This document shows positions 1-10,344 of a stretch of 64,000 bases of DNA, one piece after another. The notes beneath the pieces were generated by a model that was given only the letters and a program-made list of their open reading frames with translations, searched no databases and was not told where the DNA came from. The position numbers were made by a program, and so were the translations under genes. Numbering within the stretch: the stretch's first letter is position 1; each line of letters opens with the position of its first letter. Origin of the DNA: Haliotis asinina (taxonomy: Eukaryota > Mollusca > Gastropoda > Lepetellida > Haliotidae); the NCBI RefSeq assembly GCF_037392515.1, contig NC_090283.1:15499501-15563500 (forward strand), in the 5' to 3' direction.

Positions 1-1483
1 GTATTTCTACCTCTACAAGAAACATTAAAATCATCCACAAATAGTGATCCATCTACCGAATCACTTAAAACCTTAGAAGGACTATTGATTTTAATACTAA
101 ATAAAGTCACAGACAAAATACTGCCTTGTGGAACACCCTGATCTTGATGAAAGTAGTCTGAGAGGGTTGATCCCACACGTACTTGAAACTGTCATTTAAA
201 AAATAGATATAAACTGAGGCAAGCGACCTCTCAACCCAAAAGAATGTAAATCTCTTAAAATACCATGCTTCGAGATAAAAAAGATTGATACTGTGTGCAT
301 GTTGTTTTTTAATGAAAGAATTTTAACAAATGATTCCAAACGAACCAAGTGGTCAATTGTGCTTCGGTTTTTACGAAAACCACATTGTATATCAGTGATG
401 AGATTCTTGGTTTCCAAAAACCAAACTAAGCGATTATTTACCATTCGCTCCATGGTTTTTGCAAACGCTGCTAGTTAAGGAAATAGGTCGGTAGTTTGAT
501 GGATCTGTATGATCCCTCCCAGGCTATGGAATAGAAACAACTATGGCTTTTCGCCATGAAGGGGGAAAATGTTGTGTTATCCAAATATGGTCAAAAATGC
601 CAAGTAACGTTTCAAGACAAGATTCAGGCAAGTGTTTTAAGAGTTGGTAATGGATATCATCAGGTCCTAGTGCAGTATCGCGAGCCTGTGATAGCGCAGT
701 ATGAAGTTCATGTAATGAAAATAACTCATTATAATCTTCACCATTATCGGATCTAAAATTCACTGGTTTCTTCTCTTGGTGTGTTTGACAAGTCTGGAAA
801 TTTGGATGCTAATTTGAGGAGGACGAATGTTTAGCCAAAGTTTCACCCAACTTGTTTGCAATATCAGATTTTTCAGTTAGTATGTTATTATCATTTTTGA
901 GATGCTGAATACTACTGGATTTGAAACCTTTGCCTTTAATTTTTTGGATCATATTCCATACCCTTGACATAGGAGTACGGGAATATATTTTGGAAACGAA
1001 ATTTTTCCAAGTATGACGTTTAATGTGTTTAAACGTTTAGCATAACTGATTTTTACATTATTTAAGTTATGAACAGTGGGATGAAGACGAAAATATTTCT
1101 CTGCTTTCTTCCTCTTTTTCCTAGCCTGTTTGCATTCATCATTAAACCATGGTTTGCGGATGTGTGGATTTACAGTGGACTTAGGAATAGTTTCATCAGC
1201 TATATATTTTAGTTTGTCTGAGAACATTTTAATTGGAGCAGGTACATCCATGAAAAGGTCTGGTTTAAGTTCCTTAAGGCAGGTGGCCTGAAATAATTGG
1301 CCTTTGAAAAATTCCATCTTGTTACAGGCGGATCATCGGAAGGGTTAATTGCTGTAAGTACTGTTGGAAAATGGTCACTACCACAAAGATCATTATGGAC
1401 TGACCATTCAAACTCATTATAAACGTTTCAGTCAGTGAGTGATAGGTTTAAGGAAGAATATGCTCCCGTTGCAGGATGTAAAA

Positions 1484-1999
1484 TTATGTGTCACAGCCAT
1501 CATTTAATATATATAGATTATTATCAGATATAAACTCTTCAAGAACTTTCCCTTTACTGTTGGTATCAGGACTTCCCCATAATGGGTTATGACCATTGAG
1601 ATCACCCATTATGATACAGGGTTTTGGTAATTGGTCACACAAATCTTGAAGATCGTTCTGATGGAGAATGGAAGAAGGGGAGATATACAAGGAACAAAGA
1701 GTAAGAGTTATATGTAAAGTAAGACGAACGGCAACAGCCTGAAGATTGGTTTTAAGAGGAACAGGGCTATGAATAATACCATGTCTCACCAATATGGAAG
1801 AAACACCAGTGGCTTTGTCACCAGTGGGTGAAAAGGAATAAGAATGGTATTTACGCAATTCGAACTTATCATTTTGTTTCAAGTACGTTTCTTGAAAACT
1901 AAATGCTGATGGTTTAAAATCCTCTGCTAGTGATTGTACTTCATTAAAATTGGTCCTAGGTCCTCTGCAATGCCATTGGATTAAGGAATTATTGTTCAT
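1484..1999 (-). pseudogene. LINE-alpha copy 1 ORF2 start: AP endonuclease
   Basis: A 171-aa frame beginning MNNNSLIQWHCRGPRTNFNE, with FQETYLKQND and IIMGDLNGHNPLWG, which are the N, E and D/N active-site motifs of the APE-type endonuclease that nicks target DNA. The usual WNCRG is WHCRG here, so the first catalytic Asn is altered. A stop truncates it at DGCDT. The rest of ORF2 continues brokenly to position 1. Confidence 0.75.
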
Positions 2000-2607
2000 G
2001 TAATAGCAGGGGGTAGTACTGGGGACCGACTTTCCCCCTCCCGAGGTGAACTACTTCTATTTCGGGGATGCGGAGAGACGTCCATGTCTTCTAAAAGTTG
2101 AAACTTGTTATAGACTTGTACAGGATCACGTGGCCCCTTTTGTACTCTATCAGATTTTTGTCTATAATCTACTTCATGACAAGGATTTTTCACTGCGGGA
2201 GATACTGTTTGTGGGTCAGTCTGGCAAGCTGATGTTGCATGATTCTTATCAACAGCAGAATCTGATGTACTTAAAGTATGTTTGTCAGCTTTAACCCAGG
2301 TGATATCCGTCTGAGATGAAACAGACAGAACAGGTTTAGCATGAGGGCGAGAAACAGATACTGCAGTATTTCCAAGCTGTTTTGTACCTATGAGGGTAGC
2401 TGATTGTTTTGCTGTTTTACACTCTATGAGGAGAAACCCAGATCTAAGTTTTGTAACAGCTTGGACATCCCCAACAAGTCCATAAATTGCTTTTGATGTG
2501 GCAAATGGATTGAGTTTTAGAGGTTCACCGTCAGTAGAAGATACAACCAAAAATCTACTCCATGTATCCGGTAATCTGTTTGTAGCACTGTCCTCGTCAG
2601 AGGACAA
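1996..2607 (-). pseudogene. LINE-alpha copy 1 ORF1, zinc knuckles deleted
   Basis: A 203-aa frame with WSRFLVVSSTDGEPLKLNPF and LRSGFLLIEC, which match the N-terminal half of ORF1 in the other copies. The central part with the CCHC knuckles is missing: VSVSR is joined directly to the region before QTDITW. ORF1 proteins bind the element RNA; this one would lack its zinc-knuckle module. Its stop TGA overlaps the ORF2 ATG as ATGA (1999-1996). Confidence 0.75.
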
Positions 2608-3180
2608 ACACTCATCTAGTGCTCGTTTCTGGTTTTTTGGGTTGAGCCATGGTTAATAGTAGAAAGTTCACCATCCCAGCTCCCCACCCTCCACCGAGTA
2701 TCACATGGACAATGCTATATACCAGTGGCTCTCCGACTGGCAGCACCAAGGACTGGAATGGTATACTCCAGCAGAAGATTAATTCAAAATTAATCGATCC
2801 ACCAGATTGGCCCATGAGCCACCGCCTTCTGGGCATAAGACTCTAGGCAAAGTTCATAGCATCAGTTTCAAATCTAAAAGTGTTATGTGAATGAAAAAGC
2901 CAAGGCCAAAATTGAAACAGTACAAAATCAAATCTGTGCATTTACATGAATAATCCACGCACAGGGCTTGGCGTGACCAGCCGATTGGTCGAACCGGGCC
3001 CATTCGACCACCCGTCTAGGCGAAGTCAGGGTCAAAGTGGTGTATTGAGCAACAGGAACACGATTACAGGTCCGTATTGCCCTCAACCACCACGATCCCC
3101 TCCTCCGCCGACACAGGGCCGCAACCCACGACAAACGGGTTGGTGAACCAAATATCCCCCGGGTCAACTACGGGGGTGTC

Positions 3181-3238
3181 GGCGAGCTCTTGGCGTTACC
3201 CAGCACCCACCACGAGGAGGTAGCTCGCCACAGGTGCC
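3181..3238 (-). ncRNA. HDV-like ribozyme fold at LINE-alpha 5' end (copy 1)
   Basis: The fold starts at G1 = 3238. P1 pairs GGCACCT with GGGTGCT, including a G1-U wobble at the cleavage position. P2 pairs GGCGAGCT with AGCTCGCC (8 bp). P3 is ACC with GGT around loop TCCTCGT. GGGTAAC follows P1 and could form P1.1 with the loop CC. J4/2 is CCAAG-like, with a candidate catalytic C. P4 is nearly absent. Topology and order match the HDV family, which is known at the 5' ends of R2, RTE and other LINEs. Confidence 0.65.
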
Positions 3239-3953
3239 ACATTGCAGGTGATATTTCGGAAAGGAAAGGAGAAACAAGACAATAAATATCTGGAAGGTAA
3301 CAAACTGGTTCCGTCCTCGCATTTTTGTCGTTTCAGTGAAGACAGCATTGTCAAACAATGAGTTGCAGCTGTCTCGTGCAAAATGTGACAAAGTGGAGAA
3401 GGTGGGTAGATGATAATTTAATGTACTTTAGGTTGTAATCTGGACAAAGTCTGACATAAAAAGGGACCAGTACATGCACAACATAATAGAACAAGGAAAA
3501 ATCAGGCGCGCCGATATTTGTCGTTTCAGACACTGAGTGAAGAACTGGAGGCATATGCTGTTTTAATAGGTGTTCCAAGGTCACAGTCCCCAGACAGGGT
3601 GGACAATAGAGAGCAGGTTCAACATGCAGGTACAGTAGACAGATCAATAATCCGTCATGTATATGTGTAGTCTGGCAGGAAACCAAACACCGTTACGATC
3701 AGTTGACTGCCAGACAATAACATTAATTACAAAACTGTGTGAGTGTATTTGTCTAACTAAGTTTCGTGTCATTTGTATGGTTTTAGGTTCCACTGTGACA
3801 ATGTGCCAATTTTAGGCCGTGTCCTGTTATGATGAGAGTCAGCTTCGCCTTCTGCCATGCCTTCATTCTGCCTGCAAACCGTGTCATGATTATCAAGCTA
3901 CACAGACGGAAGAGAAGTGCATGCACTCCCCTTCCTGAGGCCATCAGTTCACC

Positions 3954-4625
3954 GTGGAGCAGACAACAATAGATCATGTCAGACGCAATGAAGCTGTCTA
4001 TAAAGTCAACGTTGATAGTGAGATGAAATGCAGCTACATCGATGAAGATCATGATGCAGAGGCTGTGGTGTACTGTCACGAATTTGATGACAATATCTGC
4101 TCTGACTGCCATAAACACCACGACACGCCTAAACAGAATCGAAATCACAGAGTAACTGCGATCAACCAGGCAGAGAATGTCCTTATGAGGCAGTGGCTGA
4201 AAGAACCTGCTTGTAGAGACCACCCTGACAACAACCTACAGCTGTATGATCACACGTGTAAGAAGGCCGTCTATCTTATATGTGTGCAATGGGCCCACAA
4301 AGGTCACAAGAATGAAGATTTATATCAGGCCTATGGCGTAGTGAAGAGTCAACTAGAGGAGCAAGTGAAAAAGCAACAAGAGAAACTGAAATATGTCACT
4401 AACAGCGTGAGAACTGTCACGGGTCACCAAACTGAGCTGGTAGCGACACGGAAAAGACTGGAGCAAGTTGCAACTAAAGTTTGTAAAGCTGTTGCTGCCA
4501 AGTTCCTTAATCGGCAGAGGCAACTCATGAAGGAAATTCAAATGAGTCTCAAAGCCCCAAAGGAAATGGTTCAGGAGAAACTTGACACTTTACATGACGT
4601 TCATACTGCAAAAGTATCAGCGATG
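3954..4625 (+). pseudogene. Readable B-box/coiled-coil part of TRIM paralogue
   Basis: This is the longest open piece (about 225 codons) of the broken paralogue, entered downstream of the RING stop. It keeps both B-boxes, although one zinc ligand is changed (YCHEFD instead of YCHECD), and the coiled coil. It ends where the SINE (GAGT)n tail begins. It could only be translated from an internal Met and is better read as a remnant. Confidence 0.7.
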
Positions 4626-4786
4626 GAGTGAGTGAGTGAGTGAGTGAGTTTAGTTTTACGCCACACTCAGCAATATTCCAGCTATATGGCGGCGGTCTGT
4701 AAAATAATCGAGTCTGGACCAGACAATCCAGTGATCAACAACATGAGCATCGATCTGCGCAATTGGGAACCGATGACATGTGTCAT
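4625..4786 (-). repeat. (GTGA)n-tailed SINE, head-truncated
   Basis: The tail is the (GAGT)n tract at 4625-4648 and the body extends to about 4786. It contains the conserved body strings TTTAGTTTTACG, AATATTCCAGCTATATGG and GATCTGCGCAATTGGGAACC. The 5' head is missing relative to the full copy at 12961-13225. Confidence 0.85.
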
Positions 4787-5483
4787 ACCTAAACTTACTC
4801 ACGCACTGACCGTATGTAATTGCACCAACTTGTGGCATGACCACATCACCATGGCACCCCATGGCATGAATTACATTATGTAAAAAGCGGTTTAACCACA
4901 ATCCATACACGAGGTGTCATGTAGCAATTACTTCATATCTTATCAATGTTCAGAAACAAATGTCTCTAATTTTGATGTTGTAAATCCTCTGTACAGCACA
5001 ACATAAGAGAGGACCGCAGGGTCAAAATCACCATCTTCTATTCATTATGAGTTTGCTATGAAATACAGTACATGTACTCTGATGGAGAGTCAAGTTATAT
5101 ATATCCTGATATATCCGATGTGACATGTGTTATATCCTAATCATACATATCACTTAAATATTCTGGGGGCATCGCTGACTGGTTACTCACTGAATGAAGG
5201 CCAATAACGGGGTGGATGTCACAAGGCTGGTCCTCAGTAAGCCATACTTGTCGTTAAAGGCGACTGATGGGTTCGGCGGGTCAGGTTGTTTTATTTTATG
5301 ATGTTTTGGGGAAATTACAGAACTAAAAGTTACAAATATTTACATACTGACCTCAAAATGGTTTCACTTCAGCTGCAACGAACAAACGCCCCCTAAAATA
5401 GTTCCTGTTCAATATACAGTTTTTTTCAGTCCACATGGTCAAATATGTACTTGAAGAAAAAGATTAAACATATGTTTTGTATA

Positions 5484-5694
5484 CAGTGGACTCTGTATAA
5501 TCGGACAACTGAATTATCCGACAATTTGTGATTTGAAACATAATTTGGGGTGGGTTGGTCCTCGCAGTGTTCTTCCAAACTATCATCATTTAAACATTGT
5601 ATTTTACGACATCCGTACATTCTGATTTCCGACATCACTTTCTATTACCAATGACACCATCAATCTGTACAATCTGACACACCGTAACATACTG
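5484..5694. mobile_element. Possible pogo/Tigger-like MITE
   Basis: The left end CAGTGGACTCTGTATAATCG and the nearby ATTATCCGACAA resemble the ends of pogo/Tigger-type Tc1-mariner elements. The right end (CATACTG) fits only loosely as an inverted partner, and a TA duplication is clear on the left side only. Confidence 0.3.
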
Positions 5695-5799
5695 GGCGAA
5701 AATAGCCAATCAACCTGTCAGTGGCCAGTTGACATGTAGCTTCCTGTTACTGGTAATGATCCCGCTCCGATCCAGCACAAACCCCTAGACTCTAATAAG

Positions 5800-5853
5800 T
5801 CCTAATTAGGAGATACAAAGTCCTAATTAGGAGATATTAAGTCCTAATTAGGA
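5800..5853. repeat. Three spaced TCCTAATTAGGA palindromes
   Basis: The perfect 12-bp palindrome occurs at 5800-5811, 5821-5832 and 5842-5853, a regular 21-bp spacing. Each has a TAATTA homeodomain-type core. Confidence 0.8.
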
Positions 5854-7605
5854 TATACTAATTCAGGCTATTGCACCAGGACGTTTCCATAACTAGGACG
5901 TTTCCGTACTGCCGTAGTAAACAAAATAAAACACTCGGGACCCCGCAAAAGTTAAAAGCGAACAATCACGAAAGCAAGAGTGGTGTCAGCTGTGTAGTGT
6001 GTATTGCTCAAATATAATCTTAAACAACTGATTTTTATAGCTGTAAATTTTAATATAGTTCAAATGAGCGTTAGTATATTCAGGTAATAAGTTATCTTAG
6101 AAAATCACTCACAGTAAGAACCACCAGACACACAATCACAAACACAAACAAATCACTGCACTATATCCACACAACAAAACAATTAAAATATATTGCAACC
6201 TACGTTCTCAACCTAATCATGGATTCATGATACAATATTCAAAGTATCTTCTGTTATCACAATATAATCACAGCATCAAAATCACAAGCAGAATCACAAT
6301 CAGGTTTTCAAATTAAAACCTTAGCATCCAGTCTCTCACTGTTTAGTAGAGAATCACCAATGTCCAAATAAACGTGGAGAACAGTCAGCGTCTGAATGAC
6401 ACAATATGTAACACAATTCTGCCACATGGCCAACTTCTCAAATCCTTCTGTGGACAACTCCTGGAGATTGGGCTTCCTCACTTGGGGCTCCAAATGTGAC
6501 CAGCTTTTCATATAACAACCAGCGGTGGTAGGGGTGAGGACGTTTATTTCTCGGTAGACTTTCAGTTATGAATCCAAATGGATTCCACCAACAAATCCCA
6601 TCCAGCATGAAAATGTTGTTAACATACAGGTTGCATAAATTGAATTAAACTAGTCATGTATTGCAATACACTCGGTCACAACATTTACACAAACTGAGAA
6701 AAATAACGTGTATATTTAAGAAAATAAACAAATAAACCTTACCCTTCTGTGGAAAGGAATGGCAGTTTAGATTCTGCTCTGTTTGGCACCTGTGGCAAGT
6801 AACACTGTCGTTGCTGTGATGTTCTCTCCTGTTCAAGGACTGGATGCTTAGTGCCATGTGCTTGGACTCTCAGTGTATTAATATCCCAAAAAGAACTTGT
6901 ACCCAATCAGAGACTTAATCTCTGGTCACATTACACACAATATGAAACTGAGGCCAGAATGAACCACCTCACTTTCTTAGTGATGTAAATGTTCCACAAA
7001 GAGGTATAATTTAGATGCACCTCAACCACACAGAATTTTCTACCTCAACGAAAACACTTATGAGCTTTGTGCATCAAATTACAGATAACCACAAAGTTTA
7101 TTAAATAATCCTTCATCAAAGAAACTTTTAAACATATTTTTGGAATTGTTACGGTGAAGAATTTCCAGTGACAAATGATGTAAGAAAACCCATGTGAACC
7201 AGCAAATAGAACAAAGACAAGTATTAAAGGTCACATGCAACGTAAAACACAACTTTGCAGATTCTGGAAACCTTCGGTATGTACTTACCGAAACAAATCA
7301 TAAAAGATGCCAATTCAACCTATAAGGTTGGAAAAACGCGATGAAAAAAAGCACGCGAAATCAGAGTTCAAACGTTTCACTAAATTCCCTCCAGCGCTGG
7401 GTTTCAACAGCTGTGCTGCGCTGCGTCCATAACGCATGCGCAGTGGATAGGTTCGCGGAGCTTGAAACAGTATGCATGCCCAGCGTCTGAGGTCGTGAGC
7501 AGTAGTCTAATCTTGGTTGTGTACACAAACAAGCAAATATTCTAGTCGTTACGTAAAACAACTTGTTGATTGAGTCTTTGAAGGGCATTTAGAAGTGAAA
7601 TGCAT

Positions 7606-8030
7606 AAGAATGAAGATTTTATGGATATCAACTTCTTTATATGAGAACACAACGTTTCGGAGTTAATGCTTACTCCTTCATCAGGTAATTGAGAATGGGG
7701 TACAGAGCTATCTTTATATGTACAGGTAAAAACAATAACAAAGTAACAAGTGGAATGAATTAACGAAAGCTGGAAGCCAGTATAAACAAGCGCTGATTGG
7801 AACCCGACAGTTATGATAACAATGATAGAAGCCAATGGTAATACATTACAGATGATGGGATATGTTTACATAACACAGGTAGGGGGTAAGGACGATGTAC
7901 ATGATAGGGGATAAGGATGGAAGCCAATGGTGGATGATGTTTACATAACACATGCTTGGGGATTAAGGATGATGTACATGACTGCATGACTGTTGATGGG
8001 CATGTTTACATGGGGGTTGATGATGTACAA
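7606..8030 (-). repeat. Left terminal repeat of Penelope element
   Basis: It is the reverse complement of 10336-10759 with few differences. It lies on the 3' side of the ORF and holds a hammerhead-like core in the same sense as the ORF. Confidence 0.85.
7646..7687 (-). ncRNA. Hammerhead-ribozyme core in left Penelope repeat
   Basis: CTGATGA (7684-7678), stem II GGAGT with ACTCC (perfect 5 bp) and GAAAC (7658-7654) are in the canonical order. The following GTT is a candidate cleavage triplet, and the next nucleotides can pair with those before the core to give a short stem I. Helix III would be only ACGT, which is self-complementary, so a dimer is expected, as reported for Penelope hammerheads. 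Confidence 0.7.
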
Positions 8031-8109
8031 ACACAAGTAGATAAGGATGTACACGGGTAGACTGGCTATACATGAATTACATAGATAGAATGTACACAGA
8101 TAGATGAGA

Positions 8110-10344
8110 TTAATTTATCAATAAGTCCCAGGCACTTGGTAGGTACACTCCTTGGTCACGGTTGATTGCTGGTTTCTGTCTCCGGATCTCGATGGCTTCT
8201 TGCAGTTTCCTTTGGCGCCAGTTGCTGTTGTTGGTAGATAGTATCCTAGTGTCCTCCCATCGGATTGAATGTCCAGGGTTCTTGAGAATGTGTTCAGAGA
8301 TGGCCGATTTCTGGTCGAGTTTGCTGACAGAGGTCTGGTGTTCCTTCATTCTGGTGTTGATTGGTCTCAGCGTTTCTCCAATGTATAGGTCGCCACAGTT
8401 GCAAGGGATCTGGTAGATGCATCCTCTCGGGTTAGGGTGTTCACAGCTGGGTCCTTTACCGTTGGCTTTTAGGTAGGTCTTGATAGTCTTGCCACTGGAG
8501 AAGGTGACATCGATGCTGGCTTTGGTCTTGATGAGGCGTGAAATTTGATGACTGATGGGGCCAAGGTAGGGTATGGTTACTCTGATGGGTGATCGAGAAG
8601 GCTTGAGGCGGGGTTCTCGGTCCTTGAGGGTCTTGTTGATGGTGGCTGTGACGAGCTGGGGAGGGTAACCGTTTAGTGTGGTGAATGTCTTTCTGAGGTG
8701 GTCCAGTTCATTGTTTAGGGCATCAGGATGGCAGAGGGCTTTGGCACGTCTGATAAGGGTGGCGATGATAGCTTGCTTGATCTGAGGATGGTGGCAGGAG
8801 TTGTAGTGGATGTACTGGTCGGTGTGCATCGGCTTGCGGTATACTGAGGTTCTGAGTCCATCGTCTGTGGTGTGGAGGGACACATCAAGGAAGGGCAGGT
8901 GTTGGTTGGTCTCAGTCTCCATGGTGAACTTGATTCTTGGATGTTGGTCGTTGAGGTGGTTGAGGAGCTCGCTGGGGTCGTTGTCATTGGCGATGGTGGT
9001 GAAGGTGTCGTCGACTTTGCGGTACCAACACAGGGGCTGGAACGGAGCTGTGGAGAGGGCTGCTTCCTCGAAGGAGGTCATGAAGATTTCTGTAATGAGG
9101 GGAGAAAGAGGTGAGCCCATGGGGAGACCGTGGATCTGCTTGTATATCTTACCATTAAATGTGAAGTAGGAGGAGTCAAAGCAGCTGCGGGCGAGGTTGA
9201 TGATGCTGTCTATGGTGAGATGGGAGTCCAAGTCATCTATCCTGTTGGCTAACTTGCTGCGAATGTTGGTAAAGAGGTCGTAGCTGACCATAGTGCCTGT
9301 GAGGTTGGATTCTTTCAGCTGGTTGACAAAGGATGAAGAGTCGCTGATGTAGGACTTGCCATCTTTGCCAAATGGAGAGAGGAGACGTGAGAGGAACTGG
9401 GCGGTGTTGTAGAAAACTGAACCTCTGGAGCAGACTAGGATCTGGGCTTTGGGCGGGTTCTTGTGGATCTTGATGGTAGCTCTTCCGTATGGGGCTTGGG
9501 AGTTGATAGGGTTCAGCTGGTTGAAGATGATGTCGTTGATTTCTCTCTTCTCATGAAGGTCCTTCAGGGTTTTCTTGTGTTGTCTTTCCAGTCTGGCCGT
9601 CGGATCTTTCTTGATGTTGAGGTAGGTGGTGGTGTCTGAGAGGCTGGTGTTGACCAGCTGAAGGAATTCCAGGGTGTCCATGATGACTGCTGCCTTGTCC
9701 TTGTCAGCTTCGGTGATGGTGATGGTGTCATCCTTCTTGAGTTCGGTGATGGCCTGTCTCTCTTGGTGCATGAGGTTGGAGCGGGGCTTGGGAGCTTGCT
9801 TGATGGTGTCTATAATCTGGTGTCGGAGATAGTCTATGTTGCCATTGGGAGCCAGTTGTTGAAGTCCACTTTCAATGCTGGTGATGAAGGCATCTGTGTT
9901 GATCTTGGCGGTGACTGGGACATACTTCAGGCCTTTGGCAAGGAGGGACGTCTGAGATGGTGTGAGAGGTTTACTGCTGAGGTTGATGACTGCCTTGGGG
10001 TTGGTGGTGTTGTTAGCTTCAGGAATGTTGGAGGTGGGAGGGCGTTGTAACTGGGTGAACTTGGTGATGTGGGTAGTTTTCACTTTCTCATGGAGGTGCT
10101 GCTTGGTCTTCTCTGCTAAGGACTGGGTCTTGTGGTAGAGGTCAGGCTCGAGGGTGTCTTGTAGATGGCTTCTGCTAGTTTCAATGTCTTTTTGGAGGTG
10201 GGACTTGTGGCGGCGTAGGTGCTGTATCTGGTGCTTGACTATTCTGGTGCTGGCATTGTGGAGTATCTTGTTGATGGCGGGTGAGCGAGGGACAGTTGAA
10301 ATCCTCTGGGAACGAGGTTGAAGGAGGTTGTGTTTGTACATCAT
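8110..10344 (-). CDS. Penelope-like RT with GIY-YIG endonuclease (744 aa)
   Basis: One uninterrupted frame. It copies element RNA and cuts target DNA during insertion. An N-terminal extension of about 200 residues is followed by the RT: GRATIKIHKNPP, SYDLFTNI (motif A), GLPMGSPLSPLITEIFM (motif B) and YRKVDDTF (motif C). The two Asp of motif C are kept, but the usual Tyr is Lys, and motif A looks two or three residues shorter than the usual SFDVxSLFTNI. The C-terminal GIY-YIG nuclease shows GCIYQIPCNCGDLYIGETLR then RMKEHQ, and later SEHILKNPGH with INRDQG. The start at 10344 is the first Met, near the inner end of the repeat. Long antisense frames here are shadows. An intact frame suggests recent arrival, although the motif changes may reduce activity. 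Confidence 0.9.
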   Translation of the reverse strand: MMYKHNLLQPRSQRISTVPRSPAINKILHNASTRIVKHQIQHLRRHKSHLQKDIETSRSHLQDTLEPDLYHKTQSLAEKTKQHLHEKVKTTHITKFTQLQRPPTSNIPEANNTTNPKAVINLSSKPLTPSQTSLLAKGLKYVPVTAKINTDAFITSIESGLQQLAPNGNIDYLRHQIIDTIKQAPKPRSNLMHQERQAITELKKDDTITITEADKDKAAVIMDTLEFLQLVNTSLSDTTTYLNIKKDPTARLERQHKKTLKDLHEKREINDIIFNQLNPINSQAPYGRATIKIHKNPPKAQILVCSRGSVFYNTAQFLSRLLSPFGKDGKSYISDSSSFVNQLKESNLTGTMVSYDLFTNIRSKLANRIDDLDSHLTIDSIINLARSCFDSSYFTFNGKIYKQIHGLPMGSPLSPLITEIFMTSFEEAALSTAPFQPLCWYRKVDDTFTTIANDNDPSELLNHLNDQHPRIKFTMETETNQHLPFLDVSLHTTDDGLRTSVYRKPMHTDQYIHYNSCHHPQIKQAIIATLIRRAKALCHPDALNNELDHLRKTFTTLNGYPPQLVTATINKTLKDREPRLKPSRSPIRVTIPYLGPISHQISRLIKTKASIDVTFSSGKTIKTYLKANGKGPSCEHPNPRGCIYQIPCNCGDLYIGETLRPINTRMKEHQTSVSKLDQKSAISEHILKNPGHSIRWEDTRILSTNNSNWRQRKLQEAIEIRRQKPAINRDQGVYLPSAWDLLIN

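Larger units (their letters stand above)
1..3238 (-). mobile_element. LINE-alpha copy 1 (window-truncated, decayed)
   Basis: A minus-strand non-LTR retrotransposon of the I/Jockey-like type, running off the left window edge. From its 5' end at 3238 it holds a GC-rich 5' UTR, an ORF1 remnant (1996-2607), an endonuclease (1484-1999 and beyond) and reverse-transcriptase pieces (about 1-960, for example MVNNRLVWFLETKNLITDIQ). Frameshifts and stops break ORF2. It abuts the TRIM pseudogene intron. The 5' terminus carries a ribozyme-like fold, listed separately. Confidence 0.85.
3337..5050 (+). pseudogene. Broken TRIM paralogue (RING stop, tail lost)
   Basis: The segment parallels 16816-20312 of the intact gene. 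Exon copies are at 3337-3401, 3530-3629 and 3787-4625, with the same acceptors and donors. In the RING exon the frame hits TAG at 3813-3815 just after MCQF, and a later frameshift spoils the CPSC pair. B-boxes and coiled coil remain readable from 3954 (for example CSYIDEDHDAEAVVYCHEFD and LEEQVKKQQEKLKYVTNSV). A SINE interrupts the end of the exon at 4625. Then 4795-4996 resembles the intron before exon 20259, and 4997-5048 is a decayed copy of that exon, so the middle linker exons were deleted. No CARD or B30.2 copy is visible; a LINE abuts the left side. Confidence 0.8.
5061..6494. other. AT-rich gene-free stretch with small repeats
   Basis: No coding potential is supported. It holds a SINE head fragment (about 5200-5290, GGCGACTGATGGGTTCGG), a possible MITE (5484-5694) and a triple palindromic repeat (5800-5853). 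The remainder is simple AT-rich sequence. Confidence 0.5.

Noticed and set aside
4644..4910. Short frames on both strands after the TRIM remnant
   Set aside because: They translate SINE sequence that occurs several times in the window.
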